Shown here: piece by piece, positions 56,233-64,000 of the stretch
How the letters are laid out: each line of letters begins with the position of its first letter
How positions within the stretch are numbered: position 1 is the first letter of the stretch
Assembly: GCF_902459465.1 (NCBI RefSeq)
Contig: NC_047072.1
Coordinates: 14,406,184 to 14,470,183, forward strand
Origin: Asterias rubens
Taxonomy: Eukaryota > Echinodermata > Asteroidea > Forcipulatida > Asteriidae
Length of the DNA stretch: 64,000 bases
Direction: 5' to 3'
Program-made: the position numbers and the translations under genes
Notes under the pieces: generated by a model
The model's database searches: none
What the model saw: the letters and a program-made list of their open reading frames with translations, nothing else
What the model was told of the DNA's origin: nothing

Positions 56233-56854
56233 GCCACCCTATGCATATTGAGTTGATTGTCTCATTCTTTAACGTGACTGGGCAACAGTTGGCGCCATAA
56301 ATTTTGCACCATTTGACTGTTGCACAATTTGTGCGTGTGCAATAAATCACGCAATAGAGATTGAGTACTACGATTCCTGCAAGACCAGCGTGTGATGACA
56401 AACTTTGGAGGTAGGGTGTACCTGCACAAAATTGTAATAGTTATTGAAACTTATCAAGGATTAGAGTAAGTTATGCCTTATTATTTATAAACCAAGTGAA
56501 CAATTTGCAAACAAGCAATCTTTTGGCCACAAAGGGCGATTCAAAATAAGTTGTTTAAGGGCCCTTTCAAGGCCTTTGGTAAAGTGGGGGATCGCAAAAA
56601 CGTGTATCATGAACTTCATCGATATATGTACCTGTATGGAATTGTCATCAAACTGCGCAATTTTGCAGATGGGCAATCTTGAATATACATGTATGTAGAA
56701 TCCTATAACAAGTGAACAAATTGTGCAGACTATTCCCCCTCGTCACAGTTTAACGAACAATGCTGTGATGATAATTGCGCCCATATAAGTGTACATGCCT
56801 TTCCTATACCTGCCGATAGGTGGCGCTCTAATGAGACATTTCAACTAAATATGG
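56233..56854. mobile_element. Terminal-inverted-repeat element of ~620 bp
   Basis: Left end CATATTGAGTTGATTGTCTC ATT; right end AATGAGACATTTCAACTAAA TATG. A related right-end piece with TTAGAGCGCCACCTATTGGC is at 44780-44825, inverse to ACCTGCCGATAGGTGGCGCT here. No coding capacity. Confidence 0.7.
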
Positions 56855-57479
56855 TTTGATATTTATATACAGTCCCTTGCTCTTAAGAAGTCTTATTTGT
56901 ATAGAATGGAGCAAAAATGGCGATGACATCATTCATGATGAGGAGTTAGGAGTACTACAATCTCCTTTACATCCAGGATGGAGAGCTACACTTAGCTCAA
57001 TGTTAACTTGCCATACAAATGTAGATCGTCTCACCCTGCAACCACAACAAATAAATATTACCAATTGGGAATGAAATTATTTTAAATTGGAAAACATTAA
57101 ATCTATAAAATCAAAGATATTAGAATCACAAGACAACTACAATCTTATGTTAACAATAGAACACAATGTTATTTCGAAAAAAATGTTCTTTTTTTCCTTC
57201 TCAGATTTCAAGGAAAGTTTATGTTAGCTAAACCTTTGAAGGGCAAAGTCAAAAGTGATGAATTCATAAACAAAAATTCTTGCCAAACATACCTTGAAGG
57301 CTTTAGTTCTATGCAAATGGTCTGTGCTACTTTTAGAAGTTAGATTCAAACCAATGGGTGGGATACCAGACACCGACACCCTGGGGATTACAACCTGTAG
57401 CTACATCTCCATTTAAAGATATATGCCTCTGTACTAGTAGCTAGTCTTAAAGTAGTGAACAAGATGCGGACATTTTTTC

Positions 57480-58016
57480 AAAGCATATTATTAGTCGGAT
57501 ACCAAATTTAATGACGTACTTGACACACGACGGTCTTCAACCACGACGACAATAATTACCGCCAACATTTTCACCAAAACCTCCGAACTTCACTACCATA
57601 TTACACAAAAAATACACCCTTTTAACACCTCACCATGTTAATTTCATGTTTCTTTGAAATTCTGCAGTGAACGTTCTTGATAGGCTAGTACAACTAGGAG
57701 AGTATTTTCTGCAATTCTTCAAAACTGTGTTTACAAATCTTGCAGGATCTTAGAGACACACATGTGCTCCGGCCATTTAATTTTCCTTGGAACACCCGCT
57801 GTCTACAAAGTAACACAGAGGGCGGTATAACGTTTTGTTGGAGGGACTAAACAAATTGAGTCAATAGAGGGCGATATAATATTTTTGACAGCACGGAGTG
57901 ACATAAAGACGCAGCGCGTCCAAATAAAACAGCGCGCAATTTCCTTCGAAATAAAGGTATCAAAATGAAATTGTGCTTGTTTACTACCCTAATCCCCTTT
58001 GAGAGTCATTCCCAAA
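57480..58016 (+). promoter_or_regulatory. PACRG: PACRG promoter and leader region
   Basis: A CpG-richer stretch lies directly upstream of the first PACRG ATG. It includes CACACGACGGTCTTCAACCA, CGACGACAATAATTACCGCC, GAGGGCGGTATAACG and CAGCGCGTCC ... CAGCGCGCAA. GAGGGCG.TATAA occurs twice (57820, 57868). An out-of-frame ATG at 57964 precedes the true start by 53 bases and would make a short overlapping upstream frame if transcribed. Confidence 0.4.
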
Positions 58017-58205
58017 ATGAGTTCTCCATCGGGAATTTGTTTGATTCCCAAATGGAAGCAGGATAATGGAGTGACGAGACCGCCACCGGCAGGTGCGACT
58101 CGGGTACGGGAGGCACAGCCGAGTGTGTTTAAAAAACTTTATGACAGAGGAGATTTGCCTATTGTTCTCAAACATGATTCTATGGGAAACAAGATCATAT
58201 GGAAG
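58017..58205 (+). CDS. PACRG: PACRG exon 1
   Basis: ATG in CCAAAATGAG; the donor GTACTG begins at 58206. It encodes [18 protein letters not shown], then the PPPAGA motif and the start of the conserved core to NKIIWK. Phase 0 out, as in vertebrates (the K|VEIE junction). Confidence 0.9.
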
Positions 58206-60519
58206 GTACTGTGTACTGTCAAAAAAGAACATTCAAATTAATTGTTTAAATAAAACTGTAATAGAATAATTTCATTAATGGATTGACAACTTGTATCTTA
58301 AAATCTTACTAAAAAAAAACATGTGAAGTTGATCAATTTCACAAAGAAACCTTGTTAAAGGCAGTGGACACTATTGGTAAACACTCAAAATAATTATTGG
58401 CATAAAACCTTTCTTGGTGACGAGTAATGGGGAGAGGTTGATGGTTTAAAACATTGTGTGAAACGGCTCCCTCTGAAGTGCCATATTTTTCGAGAAAGAA
58501 GTAATTTTCCACGAATTTGATTTTGAGACCTCATGTTTAGAACTTGAGGTCTCGAAATCAACCATCTAAACGCACACAACTTCGTGTTGCAAGGGTTGTT
58601 TTTCTTTCATTATTATCTCGCAACTTTGATGACCGATTGAGCTAAAATTTTGACAGGTTTGTTATTTTATGCATATTTTTATGATGAGATGCACCAAGTG
58701 AGAAGACTAGTCGTTGACAATTACCAATAGTGTCCACTGCCTTTAAACATAAATGTTACTTTTTCCATTTGGGGGAAATTCCAAGTAAAACAAGCTTCAC
58801 GAATTCATGAAAAAAGAAGCCGAGAAAGGAATCGAGAACTTGTCTTTATCAAACAAAGAGGACTACTTGACTCTAGTTGCGATAATAACGTAATACCCTC
58901 CTCCGAACTAACCTGACTCGTTATTGTCTGTTTCCAGGTGGAGATTGAAACACTCGACTACCATCACTTCCTTCCAGTTTTCTTCGATGGATTGACAGAG
59001 ATGGAGCATCCGTATTCATTCTTTGCCTACCAGGGAATCCGTGACCTCCTGGAACACGGAGGGATCAAAATATTACCTGTTGTGCCGCAATTAATTATCC
59101 CAATAAAAGGTAACACTACTCTACCAACTGTCATGGGAACATCAATTTTGATCAAACAAACCTTCATCACGCCTTGTACATGTTGTAGGGGTGGGGTTGC
59201 AGTGCAGGAGGGGGGGCGTGATCTGGGCTCAATTTCACAAAGAGCTAAGATTGATCTTAACTGTTCTTGATCTTAAGTTGCATGATGTTAGTGATTGTCA
59301 CAATACTAATCATTATGGCAATAATGAAAAAGCGGTGAATCTTAATAAAGTGCTGAGCTATGTGAAGTTGAGCAATGTTTTCTTGTAGATGCCTGAGAAA
59401 TGCTTCATGCCTGAAGGCTTTCTCAGATTCAAATGTGGTGGTGAAAAATTACCCCTTCCCTAAAACTACATTATTTTCCAAAGGGGGTCGTTTCTATAAA
59501 CAATGTTATGTGTTGACAGCTCCCCTCTAGTTCAAGTTGTTATGGTCATTAACTTATGATGAAAGCACCAAAAGAACACCCTGCCTTTAACACTACCACA
59601 TTATTGTAAAGACTTTGTCATTTTCTTCTTTTGTTTTCACTTGTATGATCAGAGGCTTTGAACACCAGGAATAAGCAAGTTGTATGCACCAGTTTGAAGG
59701 TTCTAAATCGATTAGTTGCATCGGCTGATTTGGTTGGTGAGGCTTTGGTTCCATACTACAGGCATATTCTCCCAGTTCTCAACTTGTTTAAAAATCAAAA
59801 CAGTAAGTATTATGCCATAGTCACCCATCTTCTAAAAAGAAATGGAAATTCCAAATTTGTTTACACAAATCTTTTTCAACATTTGTCTCATTTTCTCCCT
59901 ATGTTTTGTGACAAGTTCAAATATTTGGGTTTATAATTAATTTATGAGTAAAACAAACCAAAAAGACCACTGAGCTTGCCAAGTAGCTAGCGGCAGGTTA
60001 GATCCTGTATTTTACCAGCAGGTGCCACAAAGATTATATTTGTAAATGTGAAGCGGGGATCAAGACCATTTAATTGTGTTGTGGGTAAAACTCAACTAAT
60101 ACAGTTCCATGCAATCCTAGAAGAAAATGCATTACACATAATTGTCTTAGGGATAGTAAGACACTTGCAAGGAAGTCTCTCTTGTGCTACCAAAGTATTC
60201 ATTTTGATGTCGTGCAGTTGGTTGCCTGTAATCACTGACAAAGCCCTTAAAATCATCTCTTCTTACACAGTGAGTTATTTAGTTTTTACACTTTTGTTGT
60301 TGTTCAAATACTAGAATGATGTAAATTGATTTTTGTATGTTTATTGAATTTCTAGTAAATCTGGGAGACGGTATTGAGTATAGTCAGCAAAAGCATGAAA
60401 ATCTTGGTGATTTGATCGAAGAAACCTTGAGTACATTGGAGCAATACGGTGGAGATGAAGCATACATGTACATTAAGTACATGGTTCCTACCTATCAGTC
60501 ATGCCAGGAACATCCCTGA
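58017..60519 (+). CDS. PACRG: PACRG (parkin co-regulated gene), four coding exons, 224 aa
   Basis: Exons 58017-58205, 58938-59109, 59653-59802 and 60356-60519 join in phase (0, 1, 1), stop TGA 60517-60519. The protein shows the family blocks in order: [157 protein letters not shown]. It is shorter than human PACRG (257 aa) only at the N-terminus. The protein is an ARM/HEAT-like alpha solenoid that, with CFAP20, forms the inner junction of axonemal doublet microtubules. ATG 58017 is chosen as the first in-frame ATG before the conserved part. A MITE family A copy occupies intron 1. AATAAA at 60732 is a likely poly(A) signal. Confidence 0.95.
58355..58746. mobile_element. MITE family A copy in PACRG intron 1
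   Basis: TTAAAGGCAGTGGACACTAT to TAGTGTCCACTGCCTTTAA, full length with TTAA at both ends and the inner GAGACCTCA/TGAGGTCTC palindrome. Confidence 0.93.
58938..59109 (+). CDS. PACRG: PACRG exon 2
   Basis: The acceptor GTTTCCAG ends at 58937; the donor GTAACA begins at 59110. Encodes [18 protein letters not shown] to QLIIPIK. Phase 1 out. Confidence 0.95.
59222..59290. repeat. Half-copy of the CACAAAGAGTTAAGA palindromic element
   Basis: GGGCTCAATTTCACAAAGAG CTAAGATTGATCTTAACTGT resembles the left half of 14921-15027. It lies in PACRG intron 2. Confidence 0.55.
59653..59802 (+). CDS. PACRG: PACRG exon 3
   Basis: The acceptor GTATGATCAG ends at 59652; the donor GTAAGT begins at 59803. Encodes [20 protein letters not shown] to [11 protein letters not shown]. 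Phase 1 in and out. Confidence 0.95.
59966..60025. repeat. Degraded relative of the 116-bp array unit
   Basis: CCACTGAGCTTGCCAAGTAG CTAGCGGCAGGTTAGATCCT G matches the array's CCACTGAGCTAGCCCAGTGG CTAGAGGCAG junction. It shows the repeat exists as single copies elsewhere. PACRG intron 3. Confidence 0.65.
60356..60519 (+). CDS. PACRG: PACRG exon 4
   Basis: The acceptor ATTTCTAG ends at 60355. Encodes [20 protein letters not shown] to [13 protein letters not shown] and TGA. The last residues differ from the vertebrate SCLLN end. Confidence 0.95.
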
Positions 60520-60731
60520 TGAATTGTCAAACTTTCAGATCTGAATACATTAATATGGATAAAGTTGTATTAAATATGTACAAAGAACCTACCTATTTAT
60601 TCCTGATGAATTTCAGATCACCTTGTATGAAATATGAATATTTAATGTGTTTACATACAACACATTTGAACTTGATCATAGTGCAATCATTTCTATATCC
60701 ACCCAATTAATCAAATTGAGGCTCAAAGCAC

Positions 60732-60737
60732 AATAAA
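60732..60737 (+). terminator. PACRG: PACRG poly(A) signal
   Basis: AATAAA 213 bases after the stop codon. Confidence 0.5.
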
Positions 60738-60759
60738 AATGTCTGCTTGTTGTACACAT

Positions 60760-61335
60760 GCATCGTATTTTGCATAAATTTGAATTGGGAGTGAAATCAT
60801 GGGTCAAAAATCACCTTTCAAATGTTATCTTTGATTTATGCAAAACAAGAATTGCTTGCCTGATGAGGTTAGTTTAATCTTAAACAAAGGGCAGATGGTC
60901 TGTATGTTATTAACACCTTTATGCATATAACAGGTCAAGAATGGAATTGAAATAATGGGGTGGGGGGGGGGGGAGATCTGGGACACTAGTTGCACCAGGT
61001 ATGTTTCCATTGTTTACTTTGTGCCGAGCATGCACACATTTCCAAGATGGATTTATCCGGTCTGCTGCCACCTAGTGTCCCCAAAAGTCTCCAATGGGTA
61101 GATATTGTTTTAGTTGAGCATTTCAATGGAAGAGTTTTTATAGTCGGGATTTTGTGCCAATTTGTATGATTTTGTGAGGATATGTCTAATATTATATACC
61201 TAAATAAGGATAATAAAATATGGTACGAAAAATAGAGATGGGTACATCACGTGTCACAATCTAGTTTTTTTTTTTGCAAGGTTAACTTGAAATAAGGTAT
61301 TAATAACCCATTCACGAGTCAGACTTAAATATTTA
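60760..61335. other. Intergenic, no gene recognised
   Basis: Contains a G run near 60960 and a half-copy of the 40071-40215 inverted repeat at 61060-61100. Confidence 0.5.
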
Positions 61336-61568
61336 GATGCCTTGCTCAGTCACAAGTGAATGCTGAATTTGAATTCCTTGGACTAAATACAGAGTCGCTA
61401 TGTCTCATGGTTGGGATAGGCTTTAATTACAAGTGAGATGAAACAACAATGAAACACACATTGCTGAGGTTGCAATGCACAAACTTTCTCAGAACCATGT
61501 TAGAAACACTAACGTAGTCAGAGGAATTCAAATTCTGCACTCACTTGTGACAGGACGAGGCAAGGTAC
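61336..61568. mobile_element. Terminal-inverted-repeat element of ~230 bp
   Basis: Left: GCCTTGCTCAGTCACAAGTG AATGCTGAATTTGAATTCCT. Right: AGGAATTCAAATTCTGCACT CACTTGTGACAGGACGAGGC. Arms are about 50 bases with small differences. No coding frame. Confidence 0.85.
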
Positions 61569-64000
61569 CAGACATCATTCAGTTCAAACTTTCAAATTAC
61601 TTCAAATGCACTAGTTGATCTGAATGGAATCCACTCTTATATCAGTGCGTATTTTATACTTTTTCTCGCCAACTTGTTTTTCACAAAACAAAATGTTCAA
61701 CAAATTTTTACCATATCACCGTTCTAGAATATTCAAACTGGGTATAGTACAGTGAACTAATCAAGAGACCAATGACGTACCTTCACTTTATTGAAATAAG
61801 AAACGGTTTCAGTCAACAAATTTTTTAAACTTTTTTAATGACGAATAATATCAAAAACGTTTTCAATGAATTAACAATCAGTTTATGATAAATTGTAAAA
61901 AATAACAAATTCCTTGTATTCAATGCTATTAACAATAATAGTTTTAAGTTGACTTTTGGTAGCCTCCTGAACTCACTACAACAAGGGAAGTTGTTTGTCT
62001 CGAGGATTGCAAACATTTGTGACTTGTTTTGTTTCTTCTGTTTTTTTTTTTATCAAAAAGAAAAAGAAATTTCTCTTCATGTATCTTGACTTAGCAAAAC
62101 AACAGGTAATGTTTTGTCAAACCAGGAACTGGTTCAACATTAACAACTTCCTAGATGTTCCGGAAGACTATCGTCCAAATAAAGCAAAAAATGACAACTG
62201 GAAAAAATGCTTAACAAAATTGATGGGTTTCAAGTAGATTGGATTAATCTGTGCAGTGCAATTAATGGGCAACTTAAGTGTTTTTGACTATCATGGTCAG
62301 GAATAAGAATCAAGTTGATGTGGTAAAAGAATCGGAGCTGTTCTGTAGAGACTGATTTATGAACACAGGGATGAATGGATTATCAGGTCGAGGGAAAACT
62401 AAGTGGATGACGTGAATTTATAACAATCTCCAAACCATGGTTAACAAAAACAACCTCGTAAAGCAAAGAACATCATGAATGGTAACATTTATGGGAGTTT
62501 TCTTGTTTTTTTGAAAATGGTTTTAGGAATTGAAATGGTGCATAAAAAGAAATGAAAGCAATAACACAACAGTCACCCTGAAACTTTGAGATGGAAATTT
62601 CCAGTTGCCATTTACCTTTTGGTTCAACTTTTGCTTTAATGAGTCTTTAGAACTGGTGTTAAACTACCAATAGTTCAAATCTTTCTGAAGCTCAAAAATC
62701 CACTGAAATTTCTAACACTACAAACAAATCATAAACGGCTACTTAAGTACAATATTCCATACAAAAATACATGAATATACAACCTTTTTATGCTTGTCAG
62801 AAAAACAACAGAAACAAATCTACAAGTTAATCTAAAGTAGCTAGCTACATTTCTATTTAATTGTTTATACCCATAGAGATTATCATTAAGTTCTTATTTG
62901 AATGAACAACATTGTGGGTGTCGTTATTCGATGCATAGATGGATTTTTATTCAGAAAAAACACAATGTTTTTGTATTAAAATCAATTCTTGTATTGCATT
63001 CTTGTTTAAACTTTTATTTCAATAAAACACCACAGCCCCTGTACTCGGGAAGTAAAACAAAATACTAAGAAAAACAACTTGCAAATTGGAGAACAATTAA
63101 AAGGAGATCTTGGAAGCAAATCAATGTCAAATATTCCGAGTTAATTATTGGAAAACTTTTGTGTGAAAAAAAATACTGAGGGAAATGTATGTGAATTGGT
63201 GGATTCTAAAATGATGAAAAATATTCAGTTATCACACTTCGACCTTTTATCTTTACATTTGCTTCAAGAATATTAATTTTGTTAGACTCTTTCAGGAAAA
63301 TAATTGTTTATAAATTTAATTGTATTTCCATTAAATCAAACATCTAAAATTCAGAGAAAAAAGTTCATTGGTTTTAGAGAACACTTCAGAAACTGCAAAG
63401 GGTTAAACGTGTAACAAATAATAATGCATCAAATGAGAATAAATAATGTTGCATAAATGTTGCATAAACTAATATAATGGAGAAAAGCTGGTTATATAAA
63501 GGTAACGACCTCAAGCAAGATAAATACTGGTATAAATACAAACAAAAACGCAGGACAAAACAAAAGAAAGTAAGAATAAACATTGACGGATGACATCACT
63601 TAATTGAGGGCACTCTGTTTCAGTTGAAATAATACTAATACTTTTATCAATTACCAATTGTGTTGTTTTTGTGTGAAAAGTTTTTGTTTTTGAAAATGGT
63701 AGCCTACTTGTGGCATCAATCAACATGCCAAATGTATATTTTTAGTAAACAGATATTCTTTATTCAAGGGTGACCCAAATTACCAAACTCAGATCAGTGT
63801 CACAGAGCGCCCTCAACAACCAGTGTGTATTTTTGTAAAAGGCACATCAGCACAAAACAGACTGACAAATCTTCAACTTGTCAATACTGTATGTACATTT
63901 TTCATGTCATCACCATGTACATACCCTGACTTAAGACAAAATGTGGTAAATGTTAACGAAACGTTTGTTTTCTTAAAATGTAGTTTTTTCTTATGTATTT
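61569..64000. other. Intergenic, no gene recognised
   Basis: AT-rich. A plus-strand frame at about 62068-62237 (NWFNINNFLDVPEDYRPNKA, then NDNWKKCLTKLMGFK and a stop) has protein-like composition but no family or splice partners I recognise; I leave it uncalled. Confidence 0.45.

Noticed and set aside
57964..58016. ATG at 57964 as the PACRG start
   Set aside because: It is out of frame with the conserved PACRG core; ATG 58017 is the first in-frame one.
1..64000. Bacterial-style systems (operons, toxin-antitoxin, phage, defence islands)
   Set aside because: Spliced animal genes, poly(A) signals, SINEs and MITEs throughout; no prokaryotic gene organisation is present.

Overview
This is a metazoan nuclear window of low gene density and AT-rich base composition. 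It has GT-AG introns, many tRNA-derived short repeats and many palindromic MITE-like elements. The three recognisable genes (IBTK, a TPBG/WAIF1-like leucine-rich-repeat protein, PACRG) together with the repeat style point to a marine deuterostome, most likely an echinoderm such as a sea star. That last step is inference; no search was run.

Layout. (1) 68-16328, + strand: the 3' part of IBTK, ten exons that can be joined in phase from BTB domain 1 to the stop codon. The ankyrin and RCC1 parts must lie upstream of the window. Its 8.4 kb intron (6355-14788) holds 17 tandem 116-bp units, each containing a tRNA-like module with A and B boxes on the minus strand (7841-9790). The same intron holds a long antisense open frame for a MYND/DUF4470 protein (9915-11612) whose 5' end is missing or disrupted, and a MITE inserted inside another MITE (12304-13047). 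(2) 16.3-29.1 kb: no confident gene. It contains a composite element with inverted arms of a 16-bp minisatellite (20.68-21.89 kb), a tRNA-Leu-like SINE, a candidate CpG-rich promoter (19.56-19.79 kb) and a candidate tiny first coding exon with a YY1/TISU-like start (22547-22598). (3) 29114-31390, + strand: a two-coding-exon TPBG-like receptor with signal peptide, LRRs, one membrane span and a C-terminal PDZ ligand. (4) 31.4-57.5 kb: mostly intergenic and repeat-rich. It contains about 19 units of a diverged ~104-bp satellite (49.3-51.3 kb), a second tRNA-like tandem array (51.69-52.26 kb), several TTAA-type MITEs and long hairpins. (5) 58017-60519, + strand: PACRG, four coding exons, complete, 224 aa. 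(6) 60.5-64 kb: intergenic with one terminal-inverted-repeat element.

The genes do not form one pathway. IBTK is a CUL3-type BTB adaptor, the TPBG-like protein is a Wnt-modulating membrane protein, and PACRG is a ciliary doublet inner-junction protein. IBTK and TPBG are also neighbours on human 6q14, so their linkage here looks like old conserved synteny. The most unusual material is the two independent tandem amplifications of tRNA-like modules, the minisatellite-armed composite element, and the nested antisense MYND gene that has lost half of its zinc finger.
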